From assembly GCA_964505935.1 (NCBI GenBank), contig CAZDKX010000001.1:1-64000 (forward strand): a stretch of DNA of 64,000 nt, in the 5' to 3' direction. This document shows positions 16,815-26,130 of the stretch, one piece after another. Under the pieces are notes generated by a model. The model ran no database searches. It was given only the letters and a program-made list of their open reading frames with translations, and was not told where the DNA came from. Every line of letters begins with the position of its first letter. Position 1 is the stretch's first letter. A program made the translations under genes and the position numbers. The stretch is from JADGQM01 sp964505935. GTDB taxonomy: Bacteria; Desulfobacterota; Syntrophobacteria; Syntrophobacterales; Syntrophobacteraceae.

Positions 16815-18146
16815 ATGCGACTCAAACTGATCTATCCTCGCTGGCCCAAGTTGATGCGCCAGACCGAATTTCACCTGCCGCCCCACGGACCGGTAGTCTT
16901 CGCCGCTGCGCTGCCCAAAGGTATCGAGGTGGCTTTTGTCGATGAAAACCTGGAGGAGATCGACTTTGACGACCAGCCGGATGTGGTCGCCATCTCCATG
17001 ATGCTCACCATCCAGGTCCGACGCGGCTGGCAGATCGCCGACGCTTATCGCCGCATGGGCGTCCCCGTCATCTTCGGCGGCATCGCCGCCATGCTGCACG
17101 CCGAAGAGACCGTGGCGCATGCTGATGCCCTCTTTCTGGGCGAAGCTGAAGGTCACATGGAGAAACTCTTCGATGACTTGCGCACGGGGCGTCTGCAAAA
17201 GGTGTACGACTATCTGGAAGACCGTCCCCCCATTGCGATGGTCGGCCCGGCCCGCCGCGATCTTCTTCGCCGGGAGCTCTACAATTACAGAGGGGTCCAG
17301 ATGGTGGATCTGGTGCACGCTTCGCGGGGCTGCCGCTACCACTGCTACCCGTGCGCCGTGGCCTACCTGGGCGGACGCCAGTTCCGGCCGCGCCCCATCG
17401 ACCGGGCCATCGCCGAAATGGCGGCCATCGACAACAATCGTCTGTTCATCGTGGACAATTCCCTGGCCCAGGATACCGCATGGGAACTGGAGCTTTTCAG
17501 GGAGATGATCCCCCTGAAGAAAAAGTGGTGCTGCCACCCCATCGAAGACGACCCCAAAGTGCTCGACCTGGCCGCCCAGGCCGGAGCCTGGTATGTCTAT
17601 CAGGCGGTCTTCGACACCTCGAACTATATCCGGGACCGCATCAAACGCTATCACGACCACGGCATCGGCGTGGAGGGCACCATCCTGTTCGGCCTGGACG
17701 AGCACACCGAAGAGGATATCAAACGCCTGATCGACTTTCTCCTGGAGATTGAGCTGGATCTGGCCGAGTTCACGGTCCTGACTCCCTTTCCCCACACTCG
17801 GGCCTATGAGGACCTGCACCGCCAGGGGCGCATCTTCTCCTCCGACTGGAACGACTACTCGGGCGACAAGGTGGTCTTCCATCCCCGGCACATGAGCGCC
17901 GATCGGCTTCAGGAGCTATTGGCCCATGCCTGGGACACCTTCTACCACCATGAGTCCCAGGCCATGAAGATGTCCAAGCTTTTCGCCCGGGTGATTCGCA
18001 AGGAGATGGACGACCACACCTTCCGACCACGGCAACGCGCGTTGCGGCAGCAGGCGTTCGGGAGAAGCATTCGAGACAGCCAACGCCTCTTCACGGACCC
18101 CACGAGGCCATTAGCCCCCTTTAGTCCAGCTCCGCAAAACGATTGA
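16815..18146 (+). CDS. B12-binding radical SAM protein
   Basis: A 443-residue protein: an N-terminal cobalamin-binding-like domain (MRLKLIYPRWPKL, VVAISMMLTIQV, PVIFGGIAAMLH, ALFLGEAEGH) and a radical SAM domain with SRGCRYHCYPCAV (CxxxCxxC) near residue 175. It is the last gene of the plus-strand group ketoreductase-LolA-lipoprotein-radical SAM. Its end overlaps the convergent radical SAM gene by 26 bp. The reaction is unknown; a role in chain modification is inferred from context. Confidence 0.87.
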   Translation: MRLKLIYPRWPKLMRQTEFHLPPHGPVVFAAALPKGIEVAFVDENLEEIDFDDQPDVVAISMMLTIQVRRGWQIADAYRRMGVPVIFGGIAAMLHAEETVAHADALFLGEAEGHMEKLFDDLRTGRLQKVYDYLEDRPPIAMVGPARRDLLRRELYNYRGVQMVDLVHASRGCRYHCYPCAVAYLGGRQFRPRPIDRAIAEMAAIDNNRLFIVDNSLAQDTAWELELFREMIPLKKKWCCHPIEDDPKVLDLAAQAGAWYVYQAVFDTSNYIRDRIKRYHDHGIGVEGTILFGLDEHTEEDIKRLIDFLLEIELDLAEFTVLTPFPHTRAYEDLHRQGRIFSSDWNDYSGDKVVFHPRHMSADRLQELLAHAWDTFYHHESQAMKMSKLFARVIRKEMDDHTFRPRQRALRQQAFGRSIRDSQRLFTDPTRPLAPFSPAPQND

Positions 18147-19605
18147 CTCCCTTCAGGCGCGCGATCTCTCGCTCGTAGCGCCCGCGCCAGCCGTCCCGCC
18201 GGAGGAGGCGGCCAAGGACCACTTTGAGGAACGGTCGGAAAAAATAGAGCCAGATCCCGGTCCACACCGGGCCCTGGGTGCGTACCTGCTGCGAGGGCTC
18301 CCACCAGCCCATGATCATTTGGCGGTGATACCAAACCAAATACTGCAAGCTGTCGGCATCCAGATGGTGTGTGCGCACATTGGCCCAGATGCCGTTGTAG
18401 GTGGAGAAATCATCCGGATTGGTGACCAGCCCCTGTTCCAACAGATGCTGACGGATACCGGTCTTGGGATAAGGGGTCAGAATCTGACAATAGGAAGTGT
18501 CGGCACCGATGGCTTTGAGGAAACGGTAGTTCTCAATGATATCAGCCTCTTCGTCGTCCGGGAACCCAAAGATCATGCCACCCACTACCATGATGTCATA
18601 CTTGTGGCACAGCTCGATGGCCTTGCGCGAAGCGCTGACGATATCGCCCTTCTGGGCCGTCAGCAAGTTCTTCCTGGAAACATTCTCGATGCCCAGAAAG
18701 ACGGTTTTGAAACCGGCGGCGGCCATCATGCGCACCATCTCTTCATTGTGGGACATGGTCGCGCAGTCGGCCTGGACCACGAAATGCAAATGGCGATAGT
18801 TGCGGGCGACGATGGCCTCACACAGCTCGATGACCCGTGGCGGTGACAACACCATGTTGTCGTCGGAGACAAAGATCCAGCGACACCTTTTGTTGAAGTA
18901 GATATCATCGATGTCGGCCAGGATACGCTTGATGGGAAAGGGTCGGAAAGACTGCCCGTACATGTGCCGGATGCTGCAAAAATTACAGGTGCGCGTGCAG
19001 CCGCGCGAGGTTTCGATGACCTCCACCGCGCGATCCATGATGTGATAGCCCCAGGTCAGGCGGCGCTTGTCGCGAATGGGCAGTTTCAGGCGCGCCAGGT
19101 CCAGCAGCTCACCGCGGGGGTTGTGTGCGAAAGCGCCGTCCCGGCGATAGGAGAGGGAGGGGATCTGCGCGAGGTCGTCCCCGCCGCCGAGGGCGTTGAC
19201 GAGCCGCCGGAAGGCCTCTTCGCCCTCGCCGCGGATCATGAAGTCGATCTCCCTGGCCTCGGGCGACTGGCCGATTTCTTCGTACATCAGGGTGGCATGG
19301 TAGCCGCCTACCACGATGCGCACCCGAGGCAACCATTGTTTGATCAGCCGAGCCAGTTTCAGGCAGGTACCGAACTGCCAGGTCATGGAGGAAAGGCCCA
19401 CCAGGTCGGGACCGATCCTGCCCAGGGTCCGCTGCAGATAGCCGCGCGCGTTGCGGCGCTTGCGGATCAGATCGATGAGATAGACCTCATGACCTGCATC
19501 GATATTGGCGCCCAGGCTGGCGATGCCCAGATTGGGCATATGGAAGGCTGCCTCGTGCATGATAACCGCAGCCACATCCGGCATGGAGATCAATACTATT
19601 TTCAT
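18121..19605 (-). CDS. B12-binding radical SAM protein
   Basis: A 494-residue protein with MKIVLISMPDVAAVIM and an N-terminal B12-like domain (PDLVGLSSMTWQFG, VRIVVGGYHATLM, FMIRGEGEEAF), then TSRGCTRTCNFCSIRHM (CxxxCxxC). The barrel continues with FVSDDNMVLSPP and FLGIENVSRKNL. It is coupled by a 4-nt overlap to the PlsC-like acyltransferase upstream, so it is co-translated with acyl-lipid genes. It converges with the radical SAM gene at 16815-18146; the two share architecture but are clearly different. Confidence 0.87.
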   Translation of the reverse strand: MKIVLISMPDVAAVIMHEAAFHMPNLGIASLGANIDAGHEVYLIDLIRKRRNARGYLQRTLGRIGPDLVGLSSMTWQFGTCLKLARLIKQWLPRVRIVVGGYHATLMYEEIGQSPEAREIDFMIRGEGEEAFRRLVNALGGGDDLAQIPSLSYRRDGAFAHNPRGELLDLARLKLPIRDKRRLTWGYHIMDRAVEVIETSRGCTRTCNFCSIRHMYGQSFRPFPIKRILADIDDIYFNKRCRWIFVSDDNMVLSPPRVIELCEAIVARNYRHLHFVVQADCATMSHNEEMVRMMAAAGFKTVFLGIENVSRKNLLTAQKGDIVSASRKAIELCHKYDIMVVGGMIFGFPDDEEADIIENYRFLKAIGADTSYCQILTPYPKTGIRQHLLEQGLVTNPDDFSTYNGIWANVRTHHLDADSLQYLVWYHRQMIMGWWEPSQQVRTQGPVWTGIWLYFFRPFLKVVLGRLLRRDGWRGRYEREIARLKGVNRFAELD

Positions 19606-20477
19606 CGCACCCCTTTCGGCTCCATGACCGATTGCTGAACGGTACCAGGTCGAGTTTCCGCGCCCGACGGCGAGCCCGCTTCCGCGGGCGCTTCGAGGAT
19701 CGCCCGTACCTGGCCTGCCAGCTCCTTGAGGGAGAATTGAGCACTGTCATAAGGCGGCTTCATTTGGGCCAACTGTCGAACCGTGATGGTATTGGGCTGG
19801 CAGGTATTGAACAGAAACCGCCCCGGAGAAAAGAGCCGGTTGCTGCTATCGATACGGACCACCGCCAGCGGCGCACGGCAGAGTCGAGCAATTTTGAAGG
19901 CACCGGCGTTCAAGGCTCCCACAGCGCCGTTGCGGCTGCGGGTGCCTTCCGGGAATACAATCAGGTTGCCGCCGGCAGCCAGAAAGCGGGGCATCTGCTC
20001 CAACTGTTCGACCAGACGCTCGGCCAGACGCCCCTGGGATTCCGCCGGCAGATAACCCGACAACCTCAGCATCCAGCCGAAGATCGGGATGCGGAACAAC
20101 CGATTCTTGACGATGGTCGTGTGCCGGGGAAAGAGCGAAATGAGCAGCAACGGATCGATATAAGAGACGTGATTGCACACGACCACTGCGGAGCGCACGG
20201 CGCTCACGGCCGAATCGATGTGCCACTGCTGGCGGGGCATCGTGAGGCGACACAGCCGGAAAAAACCGCGGTAGAAAAGATGGTTGAGCCGCTGAAAGGC
20301 CCGTGCCCGATCGGAAGCCAGCATGGCTGCAAGAAGATAAAAGGGCGCAAAAAATACCGCGAAGCCGACGGTAAAATAGCTCCACAGCAGCAGCGTGATC
20401 AGCAGGTCGACCAGCATGAAAACCCAGGTCGACGATGAGCGCCTGCCGGTTTGATGGAGGCTTGCCGCGTCACTCAT
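19602..20477 (-). CDS. PlsC-type lysophosphatidic acid acyltransferase family protein
   Basis: A 1-acyl-glycerol-3-phosphate acyltransferase family member of 291 residues with NHVSYIDPLLL (the HX4D catalytic motif) and FPEGTRSRNG (substrate phosphate binding). The N-terminus has hydrophobic segments (WVFMLVDLLITLLLW, LLAAMLASD) that anchor it in the membrane. The start overlaps the upstream ketosynthase stop by 4 nt and the stop overlaps the next start, so KS, PlsC and radical SAM are strictly coupled. Together with PlsY it could complete phosphatidic acid carrying the special chains. Confidence 0.85.
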   Translation of the reverse strand: MSDAASLHQTGRRSSSTWVFMLVDLLITLLLWSYFTVGFAVFFAPFYLLAAMLASDRARAFQRLNHLFYRGFFRLCRLTMPRQQWHIDSAVSAVRSAVVVCNHVSYIDPLLLISLFPRHTTIVKNRLFRIPIFGWMLRLSGYLPAESQGRLAERLVEQLEQMPRFLAAGGNLIVFPEGTRSRNGAVGALNAGAFKIARLCRAPLAVVRIDSSNRLFSPGRFLFNTCQPNTITVRQLAQMKPPYDSAQFSLKELAGQVRAILEAPAEAGSPSGAETRPGTVQQSVMEPKGVR

Positions 20478-21712
20478 GGATCCATCTTCCCTAAAATCAG
20501 ACTGGTATTGACGCCGCCGAAGGCAAAATTTTGAACGGCGGCGGTGCGAATCGACGCCTCAGTCAACCGGCGCGTGTGTCGGATCATGGCACAGCGCTCG
20601 TCCACCTCGTCCAGATTCAGGGTGGGAGCCACAAAGCCCCCGTGCATCATGTAGAGAGTCAAGATGGTCTCGATGACACCGCACGAAGCCATGGTATGGC
20701 CCATGTAGCTTTTCAGGCCTGTGACCCAGGGTGATTGACCGTAGGTTCTGCCGATGGCCTGAGCTTCGATGACGTCGCCCATCTTGGTGGCCGTAGCATG
20801 GGCGCTGACCATGTCAATCTGGTCGGCGCTCATTTGGGCGCTCTCCAGACCCAGACGGATGGTTTGCACGATGCCGTCCAGGTTGGGCAGGATCAGGTCA
20901 CCGCCGTTGTTGTTGCAGGCAAAGCCCAAAACCTCCCCCAAAATCACGGCGCCCCGCCGCCTGGCACTTTCGTGGGTTTCCAGGACCACGGCCCCGGCCC
21001 CTTCGCCCACCACCAGGCCGTCGCGCCGCACGTCGAAAGGCCGAGGGGTCAGATGGGGCGTGGCGTTGAAATCGGTGGAACAGGCCAGCAGGTTGTCGAA
21101 GACCGCCACGGTGGTGGTATCGTACTCATCGGCCCCGCCGCACAGCATGGCATCCTGCATGCCGAATTTGACTGCCTCGTAACCGAATCCGATGGACTGG
21201 CTGCTGGTGGTGCAGGCGGTGGACGACGATATCACCCGGCCCGTGATACCGAACATCTTGGCGATGTTCACGGCCGTGGTGTGGACCATGGATTTGAGAT
21301 AGTCCACGGCGCCGATACTGCTCAATTTAGCCTCGCTGTCGCCGAAAAACGTGCGATAGATCTGGCGCTGCACCGTAGGGCTGCCATGCGTCGAGCCAAA
21401 GGCCACCCCCAGGCGGCCTGAGGTGATGAATGCTTCGCTCAGCCCGGCGCCCGCCAAAGCCTCTTTGGCCACCTGGCAGGCGTAGTAGGAAACCGGCCCC
21501 ATGGTCTTCCGGTGTTGGCGTGAAAAATGATAGTCGATCGGGTAATCCACCGTACCGAAAACGCCCGACTGGATGTGCTGGGTGAGCAGACCGTCGCTGC
21601 GCATGGCTTTGACCCCCGAGCAGCCTTCGGTCAAGTGCCGGATGATCCCCTCCCTGGTATTGCCGATGGGCGTGATCGCGGCACAGCCGGTGATGACAAC
21701 TCTGCGACTCAT
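20474..21712 (-). CDS. Beta-ketoacyl-ACP synthase, FabF type, catalytic
   Basis: A 412-residue ketosynthase starting MSRRVVITGCAAITPIG with the full triad: Cys in SSSTACTTSSQS, His in VSAHATATKMGD and His in SYMGHTMASCG. The NAHGT motif is SAHAT, similar to the NAHAT of the ketosynthase at 10514-11764. It follows the ACP gene in the same direction (37 bp gap), which suggests a dedicated ACP-KS partnership, and is coupled to the PlsC-like gene. Confidence 0.9.
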   Translation of the reverse strand: MSRRVVITGCAAITPIGNTREGIIRHLTEGCSGVKAMRSDGLLTQHIQSGVFGTVDYPIDYHFSRQHRKTMGPVSYYACQVAKEALAGAGLSEAFITSGRLGVAFGSTHGSPTVQRQIYRTFFGDSEAKLSSIGAVDYLKSMVHTTAVNIAKMFGITGRVISSSTACTTSSQSIGFGYEAVKFGMQDAMLCGGADEYDTTTVAVFDNLLACSTDFNATPHLTPRPFDVRRDGLVVGEGAGAVVLETHESARRRGAVILGEVLGFACNNNGGDLILPNLDGIVQTIRLGLESAQMSADQIDMVSAHATATKMGDVIEAQAIGRTYGQSPWVTGLKSYMGHTMASCGVIETILTLYMMHGGFVAPTLNLDEVDERCAMIRHTRRLTEASIRTAAVQNFAFGGVNTSLILGKMDP

Positions 21713-21749
21713 GATGGGACGCCTGTTCTAGCGTGAAAATCGAGGGCCT

Positions 21750-22010
21750 TCAGGCGGCGGTCCGGGTTGCGGCAAGCGCCGCCACATAATCGACAATTTG
21801 GTCGATCGTGCGAATATCCATGGCCGCTTTCTTCTCGTTGCGGGTTAGCACAGTTCCGAGCATCAATTCGATTTCCCGGAGCAGCTCGACGGCATCGATG
21901 CTGTCGAATTCATAGGCCTCGCGCAAATCTTCATCCAGGCCGGGATGGTCGATCTCGAACCGGTTATGGAAGACTTTCAAGATGTTTGTGCGGATTTCGT
22001 CTCGCGTCAT
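21750..22010 (-). CDS. Acyl carrier protein (left arm)
   Basis: An 86-residue ACP with the phosphopantetheine site FDSIDAVELL (Ser37). Ser37 would be charged by the PPTase domain at 7205-8725. Upstream is the LpxL-like acyltransferase and downstream a ketosynthase, so chains grown here may be handed directly to the acyltransferase. Confidence 0.9.
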   Translation of the reverse strand: MTRDEIRTNILKVFHNRFEIDHPGLDEDLREAYEFDSIDAVELLREIELMLGTVLTRNEKKAAMDIRTIDQIVDYVAALAATRTAA

Positions 22011-22068
22011 ATCCTATTCTCACCCCTGGCCATTCGTTCACGCGGTTCTACTATAAAACCAGGCCGAT

Positions 22069-23013
22069 TCAAAGCGATTTAAATTTTAAGGAACACGACG
22101 ACCCTGACTCGAGGGAGGAACCTTCCGGACCAGCTACCGGCCCCAGAAAAGGCCCAAAATGGTACCACTCCAGAGGATTGCGCCGGACCTGGGCCTCGAG
22201 GAGGTCGGCATAGGCCTGGGCAGCCCGCTGCATGGCCGGCTGACGCTGAGCACGAGTTTCGGCGACGACAACCATCGGCTCGGAAATGGAAAAATGGTAC
22301 TGGCCCCGCCCCCGGAGCGAGGCAAAGAAAACATACAGGGGCGCGCCCGACAACAGCGCCAGCATGAACGGCGCCTCGGGCAACCGCACGGCATGCCCCG
22401 AGAAGCGCGCTGCCACCACCCGCTGATCGGGCTGCCACACCCTATCTCCGGCCATGACGACAAATCCGCCGGTTTTCAGAAAGCCAACCCCTTCGACCAG
22501 GGCGAAGGGCGAGCCGGCATCTTGGTCACCCGCCAAGATGCGGATGCCGCTGGCGGTCAGATCTTCTTTCTGCAGCCGTTCGATCTGCTCTTCGGCACGC
22601 CGGCCCATGAAGATCATCAGCCGCACTTGCGGGATGTTCCGACGCAGCAAGCGGGCCGCCACCTCCCAATTGCCCAGGTGGGACATGAGCAGGATGCCGC
22701 CGCGGCCCTGCCTCGCACCCTGGATCAGGTGCTCCCGTCCCTGGGAGGTATAGGTGATGGCGCCGCTGTCGTGCAACAGGTAGCGGTCCAGGAAAACCGT
22801 GGTAAAGTGCTGATACTGACGCCAGGCACACCACCAACCGTAAAGTCGAGGCCGGTCGGCGAACAGGATACGGTAAAAACGGGCGCTGGCGGCCGCCCGC
22901 CGGGGGCAGAGAAAGAAATAGCCAGCCGCGATCCCCCGGGCGGCGATCACGAACAACCAGACGCCGAAGATCTTGGACAGTGCGATCAGGATGGCATAAA
23001 AACGTTCACGCAT
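22069..23013 (-). CDS. LpxL/HtrB-like acyltransferase
   Basis: A lipid A biosynthesis acyltransferase family member of 314 residues with SHLGNWEVAARLL (HX4E catalytic pair) and a hydrophobic N-terminus (LFVIAARGIAAGYFFL). Members transfer acyl groups from ACP to sugars or lipid heads; aryl polyene clusters carry such an enzyme, often next to or fused to a GT2, as here where a GT2 gene lies directly upstream. It probably attaches the ACP-bound chain to a head group; the acceptor is unknown. Confidence 0.82.
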   Translation of the reverse strand: MRERFYAILIALSKIFGVWLFVIAARGIAAGYFFLCPRRAAASARFYRILFADRPRLYGWWCAWRQYQHFTTVFLDRYLLHDSGAITYTSQGREHLIQGARQGRGGILLMSHLGNWEVAARLLRRNIPQVRLMIFMGRRAEEQIERLQKEDLTASGIRILAGDQDAGSPFALVEGVGFLKTGGFVVMAGDRVWQPDQRVVAARFSGHAVRLPEAPFMLALLSGAPLYVFFASLRGRGQYHFSISEPMVVVAETRAQRQPAMQRAAQAYADLLEAQVRRNPLEWYHFGPFLGPVAGPEGSSLESGSSCSLKFKSL

Positions 23014-23052
23014 GGCGATGCCAGTCTTTGCATCAAATGACGAAAGGCCCTT

Positions 23053-23817
23053 TCAGCGGCTTGCGCCTGCCGCCGCCCTTTTGCCTGCCCGCGGCCGTCC
23101 GAGCAACACCCGGCGTGTGATCAGACGCGCAAAGGTGGTCGCGTTGCGCCAGAAGTCGACAAAGGGTCGAAAGTGAGACACGCGTTCCGCCTTGGGCGGA
23201 TAGCTGACGCCGATGGGTGCTTCAAGCACTTCCATGGCGTACCAGGCAGCTCTAACCAGCACCTCAATCTCGAACTGATAGCGTTGCGCACGGACGCCCA
23301 GGTGCAGCACTTCGGGCAGGGGATAAATGCGAAACCCGCTTTGGCTGTCGGCAACCCGCGGTCCGCCGGCCATCCGTACCCAGAAGTTGGAGAATCCCCT
23401 GCCGAACCGACTGATCCAGGGCACCGCCTCGGCCGACATCTGCAGCCGGCAGCCCAACATAATCGGCCGTTGGCCCGGGGGAATGGCGTCCATCAACTTA
23501 TGGGCGTCCTCTGGAAAATGCTGGCCGTCGGCATCCAGGGTAATGGCCCAGTCAGCCCGTTCGGCAGCCGCCCGAAACCCGGTCACCAAGGCGGCCCCTT
23601 TCCCGCGGTTAACGCGGTGGCGCAGCAGGCATACGTTGACCGTGGATGCAAGGCTCGGATCACCCCCGTCGGTGGAGCCGTCGTCCACTACATAGACCGG
23701 CCATCCCAGGGCCGAGGCCGCTGTGGCTACAGCCTTTACTGTACGGCCGTGGTTGTACAATGGAATGACAACGGCAAAACGATCTTTGACCCCACCAAGG
23801 TTCAATTCAGAGGCCAT
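23053..23817 (-). CDS. GT2 family glycosyltransferase (DPM1-like)
   Basis: A GT-A fold enzyme with FAVVIPLYNHG, VYVVDDGSTDGG and ITLDADGQHFPEDA holding the metal-binding Asp residues, then DSQSGFRIYPLPE. About 254 residues without an obvious C-terminal membrane domain, as in polyprenyl-phosphate mannosyl/glucosyl transferases. The ATG at 23817 overlaps the stop of the small gene before it by one base (TGATG), so the pair is coupled. It may build the head group that the LpxL-like enzyme acylates. Confidence 0.85.
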   Translation of the reverse strand: MASELNLGGVKDRFAVVIPLYNHGRTVKAVATAASALGWPVYVVDDGSTDGGDPSLASTVNVCLLRHRVNRGKGAALVTGFRAAAERADWAITLDADGQHFPEDAHKLMDAIPPGQRPIMLGCRLQMSAEAVPWISRFGRGFSNFWVRMAGGPRVADSQSGFRIYPLPEVLHLGVRAQRYQFEIEVLVRAAWYAMEVLEAPIGVSYPPKAERVSHFRPFVDFWRNATTFARLITRRVLLGRPRAGKRAAAGASR

Positions 23818-23986
23818 CACTCACCATGGAGGATGGTCTTGACGGTCGTCCTGACCCCCAGAATGCTGAAATGCTGCTGGTCAGCAAAGTTGAGGGTCTG
23901 CATGCCGTGCTGCCGGGCGATGTCGCCGATAGCACTGGAGCCCACGCGGGCATATAGGCCATAGCCGCAACCTGAAAACGTTTCAT
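23817..23986 (-). pseudogene. Small gene with apparent frameshift (about 56 codons)
   Basis: After the acyl-kinase stop there is GGAG and, six bases later, an ATG (23986) that opens MKRFQVAA. The following bases make poor sense in that frame, but shifting by one base after GCGGC gives YGLYARVGSSAIGDIARQ and continues in good codon usage to LHGE and a TGA that overlaps the GT2 start. So either one base is missing (assembly error or mutation), translation shifts frame, or the gene begins with a rare start. I do not recognise the family. The codon pattern and the coupling to the GT2 make a real gene likely. Confidence 0.55.
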
Positions 23987-23995
23987 GAATAACTC

Positions 23996-25717
23996 CTATT
24001 GGTCGAAGCTACCGGGCAAAAAGGCTACGGCCCAGGCGCCGGGCCCCATGTGGGCCCCGGAGGTTAGAGACAGAGGGCGGAAGAGGATCCTGGCTGCCGG
24101 AAGCAGCGATCGAAGTTGGCCAGCGGCGACCTGCTCGACCCAGCCTCGATTATCGGAATATTGCATCAAGAGCAAAGGAGCTTCCCCTGGGTCAAAACAG
24201 CTTTCCAGGCGTGTGAGAGCAAATGCCAGTTGACCCTCCCGGGTATGGGCGACTCCCACCCTGGCTGCCCCGTGGGCTGTAGGCGTGATGATCGGCTTCA
24301 TGTGCAGGAGATCGCCAACAAACCCTCGGGCCTTGGATATCCGGCCACCAGCCGCCAGATACTTGAGCTGGTCGAGGAATACCAGTTCCTGACTATGGGC
24401 CACCGCCTCCTGGGCAAAGCGCATCACGGCTTCGGGGTCCTGGCTCTTTTGGGAAAAGCGTGCCGTGGTCAATGCCACAATCCCCAGGCGACCCGAGGCC
24501 GCCCCCGTATCAATGGCCGTGAGGCGCCGGCGGGAATCGTGAATTGCCTGCCAGGCCCTGGCCGTCTCGAAATTTCCCGTATACGCCGATCCGACACAAA
24601 GGTACAGCACCCGTTCAAAGCGACTGACGGCGCTCAGATAGGATTCATACCGCTGAAAAACCGACGCCTGCGCGGTGGAGACTTTTTGCCCACCGGCCAT
24701 GGCGGCGTAGAGGGCGGCCGGTGAATACAAGGTCTCAGGATAAGACTCGTCGCCAACCACGAGGTAGCTGTCGAGCAGGGTCATCCCCAGGGTCCGGGCA
24801 TCTTCCCGGGTCACCGAACCGGCGGCATCAGTCATAATATGTACGGACCAGGCGTTGTCGTTGGCAGGTGATGGCACCGAAGCGATCTTTTCTTCGGACC
24901 AATCCGCCACCTTGCCGATTTTCTTCAATCCTGACCGTAGCGCTGCGCGATCATCCGTGTGCACATGCACTTTCAATAGGTCGGCTGCTTCATTGACTAC
25001 CAGACTCGTGCCCCAGCCCGCCAGACGGCGCCGCACCTCCGCCTGGTCCGCTTCGGGTTGAATCACGACGTTGACGCAATAGTGTTCCTGTCGCTCGCAG
25101 GGCTGCCAATCGTCGCCAATCCTGAGCTTGCCGCTGAACCAGTCGGTCACCGAACGGCTGTCATGCACGCGCTCCGTAAGCCCACCGAAAAAAGCTTCCA
25201 GGAATATGAACATACCCAGGGCCCCGGCATCCACGACCCCGGCCTCCCGGAGCTCGGGCAACATGTCGCTGGTATCGCTCACGCACTCACCCAGCCGGCC
25301 GATGATCATTTCCAGGTCCCACTCTGAAGGGCACTTCCCGCCCGCCGGGACTGCCCGTGACAAGACTTCGAAGACGGTGAGCATGGTACCGGGCTTTGGA
25401 TCGGCCACTGCCCGGCAAGCCTGTCGCACCCCCAGGTGAATGGCATCGGCCAGCGCTGCACCCCCATCGACCCTCAGCAGCTCATGGAAAAAGGCGGCGG
25501 CAATATTGCCGGCGTTACCGGTGGCAGCCTTGAGAATTTGGTGGGGTACTCCCGCGGGCCGCTCATTCAGTCGGCGCAGCGGGGCAAGGCTGATCTTCAG
25601 GTTGCGTCCCGTATCGGCATCGGCTACCGGGAAAACATTGATCTGGTCCAACAGGTCCGACCAGGCCACCATGCGCTCGTAACCGAGGATCAAGGCACTG
25701 CAATAGGCGCGATCCAT
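23996..25717 (-). CDS. DhaL-DegV fusion, FakA-FakB-like fatty acid kinase
   Basis: A 573-residue fusion. The N-terminal ~200 residues are DhaL/DAK2-like with NVFPVADADTGRNL (Asp33 and Asp35, metal-ATP site). The middle contains YCVNVVIQPEAD and LKVHVHTDDRAAL, the FakA middle domain. The C-terminal ~280 residues are DegV-like (HIMTDAAGSV, then DTGAASGRLGIVAL). In FakAB systems FakA phosphorylates a fatty acid bound to FakB, giving acyl-phosphate for PlsY; here both parts sit in one chain, and plsY is in the same cluster. The ATG at 25717 lies two bases after the thioesterase stop; upstream codons in frame are its shadow. Confidence 0.85.
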   Translation of the reverse strand: MDRAYCSALILGYERMVAWSDLLDQINVFPVADADTGRNLKISLAPLRRLNERPAGVPHQILKAATGNAGNIAAAFFHELLRVDGGAALADAIHLGVRQACRAVADPKPGTMLTVFEVLSRAVPAGGKCPSEWDLEMIIGRLGECVSDTSDMLPELREAGVVDAGALGMFIFLEAFFGGLTERVHDSRSVTDWFSGKLRIGDDWQPCERQEHYCVNVVIQPEADQAEVRRRLAGWGTSLVVNEAADLLKVHVHTDDRAALRSGLKKIGKVADWSEEKIASVPSPANDNAWSVHIMTDAAGSVTREDARTLGMTLLDSYLVVGDESYPETLYSPAALYAAMAGGQKVSTAQASVFQRYESYLSAVSRFERVLYLCVGSAYTGNFETARAWQAIHDSRRRLTAIDTGAASGRLGIVALTTARFSQKSQDPEAVMRFAQEAVAHSQELVFLDQLKYLAAGGRISKARGFVGDLLHMKPIITPTAHGAARVGVAHTREGQLAFALTRLESCFDPGEAPLLLMQYSDNRGWVEQVAAGQLRSLLPAARILFRPLSLTSGAHMGPGAWAVAFLPGSFDQ

Positions 25718-25719
25718 GA

Positions 25720-26130
25720 TCAGAGCCACTGCAAAGCCTGCCTGATATCCTCCGGAATGGTAAACTCCATCTCCATCTCCGGAAAGCGCACAGCCAATTG
25801 CTCGCTCTTGCCGCGAGCGCAAAGGAGACCACTGTCCATCTTGCGGATTTCAAAAGACATCCCAATTTTGTATTCAGCCTCGGTCACGGTAGCCCGGCAG
25901 ATGAATTCATCAAAGGCCCGTAATGGTGCAATATGTTTGAGCGAGGTGCGCGTCACCGGGAAAGCGATGTGTTTTTCCGTAAGATAGGCATACAAATCAA
26001 TGCCGCGGGCGGCGAACAGGCCGAAACGAGCCACGTCGAAATACTTCAAATAGTTGCCATGCCACACTACCTGCAACGGGTCCACGTCGTGGAAGGCAAC
26101 CTTCATCTGGATGTCGAAGTCAACGCTCAT
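25720..26130 (-). CDS. Hotdog-fold acyl thioesterase (4HBT-like)
   Basis: A 136-residue single-hotdog protein with HDVDPLQVVWHGNYLKYFD, the 4HBT signature with catalytic Asp. AAAGGAA lies 8 bases before the ATG at 26130; the longer frame upstream has no such site. It is two bases upstream of the acyl-kinase fusion, so free acids it releases could be captured straight away by the FakB-like domain. It is the first gene of the leftward group GT2-small gene-kinase-thioesterase and a paralogue of the thioesterase at 8704-9189. Confidence 0.87.
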   Translation of the reverse strand: MSVDFDIQMKVAFHDVDPLQVVWHGNYLKYFDVARFGLFAARGIDLYAYLTEKHIAFPVTRTSLKHIAPLRAFDEFICRATVTEAEYKIGMSFEIRKMDSGLLCARGKSEQLAVRFPEMEMEFTIPEDIRQALQWL

